The notes beneath the pieces are model-generated. The model saw only the letters and a list, made by a program, of their open reading frames with translations. It did no database searches and was not told where the DNA came from. A stretch of 64,000 nucleotides of DNA from Sciurus carolinensis. Taxonomy: Eukaryota; Chordata; Mammalia; Rodentia; Sciuridae. Below are positions 24,625 through 36,415 of this stretch, piece after piece. Made by a program: the position numbers and the translations under genes. Numbering within the stretch: position 1 is the first letter of the stretch; the number at the start of each line of letters is the position of its first letter. Where the stretch lies: NCBI RefSeq assembly GCF_902686445.1, contig NC_062220.1:112020643-112084642 (forward strand), given 5' to 3'.

Positions 24625-25702
24625 AAAGAGAGTGAGAGAGAGGTCTTTTTAGGAAAAAATTGAAATTCCAAAAGACAATGATAAGAAAAAATGAGAACAT
24701 CAAGACAAATAAGAAAAAAAATTTTCATATGCCAAAAATAATTTATTAACATGAAATGAAAGAATAAATCTCATTCATGGCAACTAGTAAAAAGTTTTTA
24801 CAAATCAAATATTGAGGATAACAAGACTGATTTATTACAAAAAATGAAAAAGCCTTACTGTAGAACATAAATGTATCAATTTTGAATAACTATTTGTTTA
24901 TGGTATTTATAGATTAAAAAAACTTGAAAATACAAACATGTCCCTTCACAAATTCATTCATAAAGGTTAGAAAAGCATCTGTATGTAGCATAAAGCTAAA
25001 TCGTAAATAAGAGCATAAGAGTAAAAGGAAACTACACCATTTCTGAAACCTAATATATTCTGTGACTTCAGTAACTAAAAGGGCTACTGGCATAAGTTAG
25101 CACTGATGTGAATAATGGTAAATGCAATAAGAAAAAGGATGAAAATTTCATAATTATAAAAATGGTTTTCTAAATAGGAAGGGGAAGTGTGAAGTACAGT
25201 GCAAGTACTTTAGAAACAGTGGGTATTTGTTCATAAAATAAAAAGCACAATAGATTACAAGGACTCTGGTTTTTAAATAGTAGACAAAATTTAGTGTTTG
25301 TCACTTCTCTTCTTTATAATTCCCACATTTAAAAGTAAGAATAAAAGATAATGAGAAACAGAAAGCCAAACTCTATTTTTAATATGGATAATCTCAATCC
25401 ACAAAATATGAGAATGTGTTGCCTGAGATGATAAAGATGAGACTTGAATATGCTGTGATTCTGAGAGTTAAGGCTTTTAATACAAGTCTCAGAAAGAATG
25501 GTCAGGTCAACGAACTCTTGTTTGGATCAACAGGCATATAGCTGAGGTAGAAAATGGCAGTGGGGTGTTACCTGAGAATCCCATTCTTCTCAGGACTCAC
25601 ATAGTTATTAAGAAAATTTCCCTGCAGGTGAGTGTCTTTTAATTTGCACCAACTCTCTATTTACCTGTTTAGGCTCTGAACCCATGTCTACTCCCAGTAG
25701 AG
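24625..25702. other. AT-rich single-copy DNA, no gene seen
   Basis: No repeat or coding region recognised. It provides the left flank of the LTR at 25,709. Confidence 0.5.
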
Positions 25703-25708
25703 TCGGAC
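25703..25708. repeat. Target-site duplication, left
   Basis: tcggac, identical to 26,528-26,533, directly outside the TG end of the LTR. Confidence 0.93.
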
Positions 25709-26527
25709 TGTCACTGGTTCTTTGCGGTACCAATCCGCGGATATTTGTCACTGCCTGCAGCAACAATTTGCGCGGGTCTCTATGGGTGGTGGACTGGAAA
25801 CTGAGCTACTTCTATTTCCTTGCTTATTCAGTTAGCAAGGAAAGCCACTTCCTTCCTTGGTTGCTTGCTTGTTTATAGAGGATAGAGGAAATGAGGTTTA
25901 CTTGCTTCGAGAGGAGAGAGAGAGGCTTTGCTTATTGGAGAGAAAGAGAGACTTTGCTTAAGAGAGAGAGAGACTACACTTTCAGGGATCTTATCTTCTT
26001 AGGCTTCTGCTGCTTCTTCTTAAAGGTGCGACCTGCATCCTGTGAACTAAGGGTGCGTCTATCTGAGGTGCTTCTTAGTGATGTGTCTCGCGTACTGCAA
26101 TCTGCCTATCTGTGATCTGTAACCTAAAGATGTGTTCTCAGTTCTCCGCTCTGCAATCGATCTTCCACCTCTGCCACTACTCAGCTGTTTCTATCTGCTT
26201 GCTGCTTCTTCTTCTTCCTTCCTGCTAATGGCTTCTCTGCTTCTTTCTGCCAGCTGCTGCTCTTACTGTCCGGCCTTACTCTCTCGCCCTGCCCACTGCC
26301 CGCTTATATTCCCTCCAGGAGGCGGAGGGCGGGGCCACGCCAGTTGCCCTATCACGGGGTTAAAACGAGCAGGCCCAAGCAGGTGCTTGGGAATACCTGT
26401 GTAGGCGTTGTGCACGTGGACCTAACTGAATAAGGCCAGTGATAAATCACCTGAGTGCGCTTATGTCAATTAACCTCCTCACTGCCTATGTGATCAGGCG
26501 TCGTTCTGGCTGGCACAGCCCCCAACA
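25709..26527 (-). mobile_element. Solo LTR, class II endogenous retrovirus (IAP-like/ERVK type)
   Basis: An 819-bp block with TG...CA ends lies between perfect 6-bp repeats (tcggac); a 6-bp duplication is typical of class II (betaretrovirus-like) elements. On the minus strand it begins TGTTGGGGGCTGTGCC, much like IAP-family LTR starts, then has a GC-box cluster and a TATA box (gaatataagc) in the expected U3 order. The R/U5 part carries AATAAG-type signals (reverse of cttatt at 25,822 and 25,931) and purine-rich short tandem repeats. It is the only CpG-rich stretch in the window, suggesting it is younger than its surroundings. No internal sequence or second LTR is present, so it is a recombined solo LTR. 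Confidence 0.9.
26301..26340 (-). promoter_or_regulatory. LTR core promoter: TATA box and GC boxes
   Basis: cttatattcc at about 26,303-26,312 is the reverse of a TATA box (ggaatataag). Upstream on the minus strand, at 26,317-26,340, 'ggaggcggagggcggggccacgcc' contains GC-box (Sp1-type) motifs. Spacing fits an LTR U3 promoter directing transcription leftward on the minus strand. Activity is inferred only. Confidence 0.65.
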
Positions 26528-26533
26528 TCGGAC
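26528..26533. repeat. Target-site duplication, right
   Basis: tcggac, matching 25,703-25,708. Confidence 0.93.
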
Positions 26534-28672
26534 CACTGTCAGCTGCTTCAAGATGGAAGTAAAGGGAGGGAAATATCTCTCCAAGGAAGGCTAAAAGACA
26601 TAGAGTAAGAAGGCCCCCAAACAGTGCCGGCCATAACTAGCACTTTATCACATGATTGGAGGTATAAGAATGTCTAAGAGCCTGCCTACTTCATCTTTAC
26701 ACCACCAACCTCACCTGTGGAAAGGAAAGGTCATCTATTACTCCCCTTACTGGCAAGTGGCTCCTCCTCTTCCTTTCCACTGAAAGATGCCACCCAAAGT
26801 TTGTGGGTATTTGTCACCACTCTTACTCAGAAACAGGGAGAGAGAGACAGAGACAGAGACAGAGAGAAAGGTGAAAAGAGATTTCTCTTAAGTCAAAATA
26901 CTTTAAAATAGATGTCATAAACACACATACCTAGTTACATTTTCTCCTGAATCTGAGTGTATCACATTTTTAGACACTAATTTGGAAATTAAAGAGAATA
27001 TGACATCAACCATCAAATCTTAAAACTTGTTAAAATATGTCTTTAGAAATGCTTTTATTTTTGGAACAGTTACCCAGCATCCTTCTGGTGCTGTGGCTGC
27101 CAACTACGTGATGGGACCGCCAGAGTTAGCTTCTGTATGCTAATCCTTCTGATTGGCAAGACACAGCATGAGGGTTCTGAATATCTAGCACAGGCGTCCC
27201 TGAGCGAGAGGCAGCAGAGGGTGGCATACCACAGAGGGAAGAGGGAAAATGTTCCAGCAAACCTGACTCAAGAGTGACTTCTCTCACCTCAGATCACAGG
27301 ATGGTGGCTCCAAATCACAGGATGGCGGTGGTTCCCAGCATTTTGTACATTCTCAAGTAATCTCTTGACACCCATCTTTGGTGCAGAAACTTCCAAGGTA
27401 TCCATGGGGCACAAGACAAAAATCTTACTGGTAAAACTGCAGAATATAGTGCAATGCTTAGACACTAACAGACTATAATGAAGTCAAAAGGACTTGATTT
27501 TAAAGCATCTAAATTTAGAAAAATTTTCAAAAGAATCATATTATTTGACAAATTTTTGCCTTAAAGTGTTTGTTGAATGAAGACAGGCTTAATGGAACTA
27601 AAAAAAATGTCATTATCCATAAAAATATATTTCTTTAATCTGAGGATTCTAAGTACCTTAATACATAAAGAGAATGTTTTCCCTTGTAAAAATGTTATTA
27701 GTACACAGGGAAGAGTTATTTGAAAATACTGAAGATTTTAAATTTATTACCAATAAAGAGTGACATTGAAGACTTCAAAACATGAACAAAATTTTAAATA
27801 AGATATTATAGACATGTAAATATAGAAAAAAAGATCAGAAAAATATATGCAACTTATTAGACAAAAATGTCTAAGAAACAAAAATATGTAACATAATAAC
27901 TATTCTGTTTGTCATTTTAAATGTTCAGAAAGCAAAAGAGAGATTTAATATTTTGTTTAAAAATGGAAATACATCAACTATTTGTTAGGAATTAGAAAAA
28001 GTATATAAAGACAGAAGTAAAAGTATTCATTATTCAATAAGTAAACATATATGAATAATTATGTCATTTTAATTCTTTTTAGTTTCCCTTTCTCACTCAA
28101 AACAGTTCCTTTTTTTACGTATTAAGACTTTTACTAGAAAACCACAGTAATTAAAATAATATGGTATGAAACAAGGGTAAGAAAAAAATCACAATTATAT
28201 AGAATAGAGAGTCCAAAAGTAGAGTTATAGTAATATAAATGTAGATACTAACAAAGGCAAATTTCAGTGCAGTGTAAAAATGGTCTTTTCAATAAAATGT
28301 GTGATATCACTTGGATTTCAATGTGGAAAATACAGTCCTTGACCATTCCTCATATAGTGCACAATAAGTATTTAGAGGTTTCAAAAATCTAAATAGTAAA
28401 GGCAATATAATAAAACTTTTTCAGTAAATAAAATAAAACATAGAAAAAATATTAATAATCATGGGGAAACAAAAAATGGGAGAAATTATTCCCCAAAATA
28501 AATCTTACACAATATTTATCAAGAATGTTTGTATGTAATTATGCATATAGCCAATCCAGAGACAATACAATGGGAAAATGAAAATGTATTATACCAAATG
28601 AAGGAGATCCAAATAACAAAAGAGCAAATTAATAGATTTTAAATATCAGTAATCAAGAATATACATATTAAA
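26534..28672. other. Intergenic DNA, no gene seen
   Basis: 26,534-26,900 and 27,060-27,420 are of moderate GC and may hide old LTR remnants; an AGAGAC simple repeat lies at 26,836-26,866. 27,430-28,670 is very AT-rich with nothing recognised. Confidence 0.4.
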
Positions 28673-28679
28673 AAAGTAA

Positions 28680-30365
28680 TTTGAGTCCATCCCATTTACT
28701 GAATCTTGATTTAACTTCTTGCATTCTAGAGATCGTGTTAAGGAAATCAGATCCTAGGCTGACATGATGAATATTTGAGCCTACTTTTTCTTCTAGTAGT
28801 CACAGGGTCTCTGTTCTAGTGCCTGAGTCTTTGATCCACAGCAGGTTGAGTTTTGTGCAGGGTGAGAGATAAAGGTTGAATTTCATTTTGTTTGTTACAT
28901 ATAGCATTCCATTTTTCCCAGCACCATTTGTTGAATAAGCTATTTTTTCTCCAGGTACTGTTTTTGGTACCTTTGTCTAGTATGACATACCTGTATTTAT
29001 GTGGGTTTGTCTCTGTCTTCTATTCTGTACCATTGTCTACATGTCTATTTTAGTGCCAATACCATACTGTTTTTATTACTGTAGCTCTGTAGTGTAGTTT
29101 GAGTTCTGATATTTTGATGCCTCCTGCTTCACTTTGCTTGCTAAATTCTTAGCAAGAAAATGAAGAACACCATTGGGATTTTAATAGGAATTGCATTAAA
29201 TTTGTATGACACTTTTGATAGTATGGCCATTTTGACCCCTAAAGTGTAAGAAGTTAAATCAAGAAACAATAAATGGGATGGACAAAACTAAAAAGCCTCT
29301 TCTCAGCAAAAGAAACACTCAACAATGTAAAGAGAGAGCCTAGGTTTGGGAGAAAATCTTTACCACATACACCTCAGATAAATATTAATCTCTAGGATAA
29401 AAAACTCAAAAAACGTAACACCCAAATAACAAATAACCCAATAATAAATGGGCTAAGGAACTGAACAGACACTTCACAGAAGAAGATACACAATTGATCA
29501 ATAAATACATGAAAAAATGTTCAACATCTCTAGAAATTAGAGAAATGCAGATCAAAACTACTCTAAGATTTCATCTCACTCCAATCAGAATGGTAATTAT
29601 CATGAATACAAGCAACAATAAATGTTAGCAAGGATGTGGGGAAAAAGGCACAGTCATACATTGCTGGTGGGACTGCAAATTGGTGCAACCATGATGGAAA
29701 GCAGTATGAGGATTCCTCAGAAAACTTGGAATGGAACCACCATTTGACCCAACTATCCCACTCCTCAGTTTATACCCAAAGAACTTGAGCATACTACAAT
29801 GATGCAGTCACATCAATGTTTATAGCAGTTCTATTCACAATAGGTAAACTATGGAACCAACCTAGATACCCTTCAACTGATGAATGAATAAAGAAAATGT
29901 GTTAAATATATGTGATGGAATATTACTTAGCCTTAAAGAAGAATGAAATTCTGGCATTCGCTGGTAAATGGATGAAGTTAGAGAATATCATGCTAAGTGA
30001 AATAAGTCAAACCCAAAAAACCAAAGACTGAATGTTTTCTCTGATATGCAGAAGCTAATTCACAATAGGTAGGGTGGATAGGGACGAATTGAGTCACTTT
30101 ATATTAAGTGGAAGAATGGTTACTTTATATTAGGTAGGAGGGAGTGGAGGGAGGGGAAGGGAGATGGGGGAAGGAATAATAGTAGAGTGAAACAGACCTT
30201 TTTTATCTCATGTGCATGTATGACTGCATGACAATGTGATCCTGTAATATGTATAATCAGAAAAATGAAAGATTATACTCTATGTATGATCTATCAAAAT
30301 GTATAAATGCATTCTACTGTCATGTAAAACTAATTAGAACAATTAAAAATTATTTTTAAAAATTC
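28680..30365 (+). mobile_element. L1 with inverted 5' segment (twin priming)
   Basis: 29,249-30,365 is plus-strand L1: ORF2 C-terminal region ('cttctcagcaaaagaaac', 'gatgtggggaaaaaggcacag', 'gatggaatattacttagcc') and a G-rich 3'UTR near 30,145. 28,680-29,248 is L1 in the opposite orientation, encoding the ORF2 part just upstream. This head-to-head structure is the standard product of twin priming. The two arms overlap, so about 35 bp of the same L1 position occurs as inverted repeats at 28,684-28,719 and 29,249-29,284. A target duplication is not clear; aaagtaa at 28,673 and 30,381 is a weak candidate. Confidence 0.85.
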
Positions 30366-30389
30366 AGAATAAAAGAAAAGAAAGTAAAG

Positions 30390-30640
30390 TCACAATCATA
30401 TACTACTATACACAGGTACTACTATACACAGACTAGAATAGCAAAGAAAAACAAAAATTTTAAAAGTCCTTGTCCCTGGCATGCCTAACACATAGATGAG
30501 TATGAACAGCAACTAGAATTATCACACATTGATGGAGGGGTATTAATTGGTACAACCATACTAGAAAACTCTTTGCTGGTATCAAATACACTAAAATTAT
30601 TGTGTGTATTGCTGAATCAAACAATAAGAAATATTACAAA
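30390..30640 (+). mobile_element. Old L1M fragment
   Basis: 'actactatacacagactagaatagcaaagaaaaac', 'cacacattgatggaggggtattaattggtacaaccatactagaaaactctttg' match the L1M region where 'actggtgggagtgtaaattggtacaacc..' is found. Diverged and lacking a frame. Confidence 0.55.
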
Positions 30641-31099
30641 TATTGTGATTGTATCTCTCACTTTAAAAGAAATGAAAATCAAGGAATGGGAGAATGAAAA
30701 AGTGATCCTGAGTGATTGGATTGGAATTATAAGTAAAAGGAAAGCTTTATGGAAAGCATTCCTTTTTAGTAATAACTTATCTAATACCTTCATACATAAC
30801 TTCTTAATGAACTTTTAGTATTTACACATACATACATGAATGTAATATTTATACATAATGAATATAAGTGGAATTAAGAGATCAATAATATGCCTCTCTG
30901 TTCAACTCTTCAAAAAGTTTACACTTTATGCCCATTCTCCTCCTTTCTCTCTTTTGTTATATGGCTGATTTAGTCTTTCCTAGGAGTAAACCTGAGTATG
31001 AAGACATTCTTCTATACAAATAAAAGTGTTCACTTCCTATAGGGTTGTTGTGTTTAGAATAAGACTAAGGGAATTAGCTCTATAGAATCAAGATCCTAC

Positions 31100-31220
31100 A
31101 CTTATGCTCTCATTTAACCTTAACTGCTGCTATGAAGGCCCTATCTCTAAATATGGTTACATTAGAAGTTAGGACCACAATACATAAATTTTGAGATAAC
31201 ACAAACATTTAATTCAAAAT
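31100..31220 (-). mobile_element. MLT1-type LTR fragment
   Basis: 'ggccctatctctaaatatggttacattagaagttagga' and 'aattttgagataacacaaacatttaattcaaaatag' follow the reverse of an MLT1 5' end ('ccatcacattggggattagg ... acacaaacattcagtcc'). Confidence 0.55.
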
Positions 31221-31761
31221 AGTCACCATGGAGAAAATTTTCAAGCTATATGGAAAAATCAATTTCACATATTTAATATTTGTCTAGATTTGACTAGACA
31301 GGCATCAAGTGAATACACTTGAACAAGTATAATCTGATTTCCCTGACGTTCTCTGAGAAAGGCTAAATACTTTATGACCAACTTGGAATACCAGGGTACA
31401 GGTCTTCACGATTTTTATTTTAAGAACACAAAATAATAAACATGGGAATCTAATCCACCAGATGGATTAGAAGTTCTGTCAGTACAAATCTTTCCTAAGG
31501 GCCTCAGTATTCAAGATGTGAGCCATAAGTTAGCAATCTCAGAACAGACAAGGAGCTAATTAGAAATGCAGAATCCAAGAAGTGGGAAATGGGCAGAAAC
31601 CCTAAGTATTATTGGTAGAAATAAAAACCTCTTCAAAATAAAGGATAAAGGTCTGGAGTCATTTGGTATCCAGGATTGGAACTCAGGATGTGAGTCTGAT
31701 AGTTAAGTACTCTTTTCATTGAACCAAGAAGTTTATGACATCAATCCAAAAACATATTTTA

Positions 31762-31776
31762 AAAAGTCTTAAATAT
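31762..31776. repeat. L1 target-site duplication, left
   Basis: aaaagtcttaaatat, identical to 33,375-33,389. It is preceded by tttta, so the site reads TTTT/AAAA, the preferred L1 endonuclease cut. Confidence 0.9.
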
Positions 31777-32041
31777 CTACCTTCTTAGTGTCCCAGAAAT
31801 TTTGATATGTTGCATCAGTGTTCTCGTTTTACTCTAAGTTTTGTTTTTTTCATCCTTGATTTCTTCTGCTATCCATTTGTCATTCATGTTATTTAGTTAT
31901 TCAACATGTTATTTAATCTTGAAGTGTTGGAGTAGTTTCTATTTCTGATTTTATAATTGATTTCTAGCTTCATTCTGATCTGATAGAATACAGGGTAGTA
32001 TTTCTATTTGCTCAGAGTTGCTTTGTGGCATAACATATGGT

Positions 32042-32314
32042 CTATTTTAGAGAAAAATTCATGTGCTGCTGAGAAGTGTATTCACTCAATGATGAATGAA
32101 ACACTCTATATATGCCTGTTAAGTCTAAATCACTGATTGTATTATTTAGTTCTATAGTTTCTTTGTTTAGTTTTTGTTTGGAAGAGCTATCCAGTGGTGA
32201 GAAAGGTGTGTTAAAGTCACCCAATATTATTGTGTTGTGATCTATTTGAGTCTTGAAATTGAGAAGGGTTTGCGTGATGTACGTAGATGTTCCATTTTGG
32301 GGGGCATAAATCAA
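32042..32314 (-). pseudogene. L1 ORF2 endonuclease fragment in the inverted arm
   Basis: A 90-residue frame contains IYAPQNGT, TIILGDFNTPFSPLD and SEYTSQQH, matching the AP-endonuclease-like domain of L1 ORF2p; GDFN includes conserved Asp and Asn of the catalytic core. The domain is cut at the twin-priming junction near 32,307 on its N-terminal side and by frame loss after the stop. Not functional. Confidence 0.88.
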
Positions 32315-32734
32315 GAATCAATAAATAGGATGGATTCAAACTAAAAAGCTGCTTCTCAGCAAAGGAAACCTTCAATAATGTGAAGAGAGAGCCTAGAGAG
32401 TGTGAGAAAAACTTTACCACACGCACCTCAGATATAGCACTAATCTCCAGAATATATAATGAACTCAAAAAACTTAACACCAAAAAACAAGTAACCCAAT
32501 AATAAATGGGCTAAGGAACTGAACAGACACTTCACAGAAGTTATACAATCAATCAACAAACATTTGAAAAAATGTTCATCATCTCTAGCAATTAGAGAAA
32601 TGCAAGTCAAAAACTACTCTTTCATTTCAATTTACCCCAATCAAAATAGCAATTATCAAGAATACATGCAACAATAAGTGTTGAGGAGGATGTGGGGAAA
32701 AGGGACACTCATACATTGCTGATGGGACTACAAA

Positions 32735-32983
32735 TTGGTGCAACCATTGTGGAAAGCAGTAGGAAGTTTCCTCAGAAAACTTGGAATGCAACCACCATTT
32801 GACGCAGTTATCCCACTCCATGGTTTATACCCAAAGGACTTAAAATCAGCATACTATAGTGATGCAGCCACATCAATGTTTATAGCAGCTCAATTCACCA
32901 TATGTAAACTATGGAACCAAACTAGATGCCCTTCAACAGATGAATGGATAAAGAAAATGTGGTATATATACACAATGGAATAA
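32735..32983 (+). pseudogene. L1 ORF2 C-terminal fragment
   Basis: 82 residues including KAVGSFLRKLGM, SMFIAAQFTICKLWNQTRCPSTDEWIKKMWYIYTME, the conserved tail of L1 ORF2. The stop directly after TME replaces the usual EYYSAIKKN continuation, which survives downstream only in degraded form. Confidence 0.85.
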
Positions 32984-33374
32984 TACTCAACCTTAAAGAA
33001 GAATGAAATTCTGGCATTTGCAGGTAAATGAATGGAGCCAGAGAATATCATGCTAAGTGAAATAAGTCAAACCCAAAAAAACAAATGCTGAATGTTTTCT
33101 CTTATAAGTGGATGCTGGTCCATAAGGTGGGACCATGTAGGAACATGGAGGAACTTTGGATAGAACAAAGGGGTTTCAGGGGAGAGGAGAGGGTGTGGAG
33201 ATGGGAAGGATGGTGGAATGAGATGGACATTATTACACTATATACATGTATGAATACACTAGCAGTGTGACTATTCACCATGTACAGCCAGAGGAATGAA
33301 AAGTTATGCTCTATTTGCGTGCAATGTATCCAAATGCTTTCTACTATCATGTATAACTGTTAGAACAAAATTTT

Positions 33375-33389
33375 AAAAGTCTTAAATAT
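33375..33389. repeat. L1 target-site duplication, right
   Basis: aaaagtcttaaatat, identical to 31,762-31,776. Confidence 0.9.
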
Positions 33390-35190
33390 ATATATGAAAA
33401 ATAAATTTTAATTTTGAAAAGTTTTTAATAATATCATGTCTAACTCTTGTTCCCTCTTACATACGAGAATCTCAACTGATGAACAAGATTCATTTGAAAT
33501 TTAATGTTCCTTTAGTTTTATTTTTGCTTCCTTTAAAATTAAAAAGTATTTTATTTTTAGAATAAAATGCATTAATTTATGTATAACTGAAACTAAAACT
33601 TTCAATTAAATGATGGCATAATACTTCCTTATAACATAGGATTTCTGCTTTATACTTAGAGAAAGAACACAATTATACAAGTCTCATCATAAATCACCTA
33701 CTATACATATATAAGAAGGAAAATACAAGCAAAATAAATTGATTAGTATATTCCTAAATTTGTTTTTCTTTAGATGATGATTCTTCTATATATGTCCCAA
33801 ATAGCATTTGTTGGTATATTCCCACACAGTATTGTCCTTTGTGCCATCAAGAGCATTGATCATGCAGCATTATGTGACAGTATTCACTATTATTTCTGGG
33901 AATTTTTTTTCAAACCACTTACACTTTTCTGAAAGTTTTGATGATCCCATTTTCTTGATTCTAAAATAAAAGCAAGAAATCAGACTCCCTCCTCAAATGG
34001 TTCATGAAGGTTTTGCTGACTGATACACTGAACCTGACTTTCCCTGTGACCAAGCAGAAGAATAAGCTCTGTGCATGCTCATTCAATGACTATTCTCTGG
34101 CAAATAGGAACTATAATACTCATCCATTGTAAGATCCATCCTAACTCCACAGATGCAAAAATATGAGAATCTATGAAAGTACACAGCTTCTTTCTATTTT
34201 CTTTTCTTTCTTCCTTCCTTCATCTTTTCCCCTGCTCCTTCTTTCCCTTCCTTTCACCCTTCCTCCTTTCATTTTTTATTCTAACTCCTTTTTCCCTCTC
34301 ACTTTAATTCTGCATAAAAACCAGCTCAATGAGAATAACATAGAAGAAGTAATTTGAAGGGAAAATGGGCACCAACTTTAAATTTGCTTTGCATTTTTAT
34401 AGAATGGTAGCTTTGAGAATTCAATAATACAGAAAACACAACAAACTTCCCACTCCAGGAGAATTGCATTTCACTTGGAATGCATCTCCGAAAACACTTG
34501 TAAATTATATTATTTAGAATCTGTAGGGACTTACCAACTCATAAAAGGAGATAGAAATACGATCCAAAATAGCCAATTCCCCATGTAGGAGGTATCTGAG
34601 TTTTAGTTCTTTCTTTTTTTCAACAGTTGAAGTAATACATAGCGGGGACATATTATTGGACAAAACTTGAGAAGTAGTTTACACATATGCAATATTTCAT
34701 AATGGTGGGTTGTAAAATTTTAGCAATACAAAAAAGCAGAAAGCTCATTGTTGCTGTTTGTTTTTTGCATTTCTTTATTGCACAGCCTCCTTTTGGAATA
34801 ACATTTCCTGCACTGGCAAATTTCTTACATACTCAAATGAAATCATGATATAGATAAATACAAGAAATGAGCTTAAGATGGAACTTAATGTGCAATTTAG
34901 TTTGTATTTTTTAGAAAGATACATTGGAATCTCAGGATTACAAAATCCATGGTAACTATAAATTGGACAATGATTGCAGTAAGATTTCTAAAGTGACATA
35001 TTTAAAAATTTAATGCAAAAATTTAAATCGGCATATTATAAAATTAAAGCAATTTAAAATATATACCAGTTTTATTATTTCATGTGTAGGATAAAAACCT
35101 ATAAAATAAATTTCCAATTTTTTCCATTTTTGCATGTATGTTTGTGTGCATCTCAGTAGCTGGATGGTTACTACTTTATATGACATGAAA
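33390..35190. other. AT-rich single-copy DNA with polypyrimidine tract
   Basis: No gene or repeat family recognised. A C/T-rich tract (TTCC units) spans about 34,187-34,303. The ORF it opens is low-complexity Ser/Pro/Leu and not a gene. Confidence 0.45.
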
Positions 35191-35195
35191 GATGG

Positions 35196-35624
35196 TGTTT
35201 TAGTCAGCTTTTTCACTGCTGTAAGACCAACCAGAACGATTGTAGAGGAGGAAAAGTTTATTTGAGGGCTTATGGTTTCAGATGTCTTAGTCCATAGAAT
35301 GTGGGTTCCATCTCGGGGCTCAAGGTGAGGCAAGACATCATGGCAGAAGAGTGTGGCATGCAGAGAGGGAAGCAGCTCACATGGTGATCAGAGAGCAGAG
35401 ATAGAGTCTCTACTTGTCAGATACAAATATATACCCCAAAGCCATGCCCTCAATTCCCCCTTGTCTAACCAAACCCTACCACTCCAGTTACCACTCAGTT
35501 AATCCCTATCAAGAGATTAATTCACTGATTAAGACTCTTACAACCCAATCATTTCTTCTCTTAACCTTCTTGCATTGTCTCATGCATCAGCTTTTGGGAA
35601 ACACCTCACATCCAAACTCTAACA
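35196..35624 (-). mobile_element. Solo MaLR LTR with perfect 5-bp target duplication
   Basis: Plus strand reads 'tgttttagtcagctttttcactgctgtaagaccaacc' (reverse of the MaLR 3' end) through 'ggggctcaaggtgaggcaagacatcatggcag' to 'catccaaactctaaca' (reverse of the 5' end). TG...CA ends are flanked by gatgg at 35,191-35,195 and at 35,625-35,629, the 5-bp duplication typical of ERVL/MaLR insertions. Confidence 0.92.
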
Positions 35625-36149
35625 GATGGTAAAGTTCTCCATGTTTGGCCCTGTAATGTGGAATCTTTAAATCTTTCATGAATCTAAGTTTTGAGGTCAT
35701 ATTGACTCTCTTCTTTTAATGAAAAAAATGTCCTGCAAATTAAGTAATGAAAATTACTTAATTCTTATGAACAAAATGTTCTCAACTACAAGAAAAATAA
35801 TTTTTGGAAAAAAGCAATAACTAATAATTAGGTTCACATAATGAATCTGGAGAATCCAATGAAGTAATAATTTTCTGCCTAAATGTTGCCAACATCTGTC
35901 ACCATGAAAGTGTGTTCATAATAAACTGCTATTTTTTAATGACCTAGATATGAAAAATAAATTAAGAATTAGGATTAAAAATTGGGGGATGTAATAATGG
36001 GAGACTACAAATTAATCATTGTTTTTTTTTTCTGAAATTAGTATGTAACCTTGCACATGCCTCATAGTATCCATCAGAAATAATTCTGCCTAAGAGCATT
36101 GATATAGATAGGTTCAAAACTTGGTTACAATGATAATATGAGAGCTGCT

Positions 36150-36230
36150 CAAACTGGCTCAACCTCAATTTCTTTACCTGTATGATGTGAATATTAGTTC
36201 CTATTCTTAGTATTAAGAGGTTTGTGTGCA
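36150..36230 (+). mobile_element. MIR SINE 3' fragment
   Basis: 'ctcaacctcaatttctttacctgtatgatgtgaatattag' follows the MIR phrase 'gcctcagtttcctcatctgtaaaatggggataatag'. Confidence 0.55.
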
Positions 36231-36415
36231 CCAATGCACATAAACCCACAGGGCCTTTATGTTCAGAAATGGCAGCTCTTAACAATAGTTGTGTTAGTAA
36301 TAAGACTATGATGGCTACCATTGAAATAATACTCTCACTTTAGGAAGTGCGTAAGGAATGATAATTCTGACTCTAACAATCTTGTTACTGGAACCAGAAT
36401 TCTTCTTTGGGGAAT

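Larger units (their letters stand above)
31777..33374 (+). mobile_element. L1 with inverted 5' segment and 15-bp target duplication
   Basis: 32,308-33,374 is plus-strand L1 ORF2 C-terminal region and 3'UTR. 31,777-32,307 is L1 in reverse and codes for the distal part of the ORF2 endonuclease domain. The reverse transcriptase region between them is missing. The unit is enclosed by perfect 15-bp repeats. Structure shows one integration event: target-primed reverse transcription with twin priming and internal deletion. It cannot encode a working ORF2. Confidence 0.92.

Noticed and set aside
24513..24752. Frame with His-Thr repeats
   Set aside because: Product of the (GT)n microsatellite.
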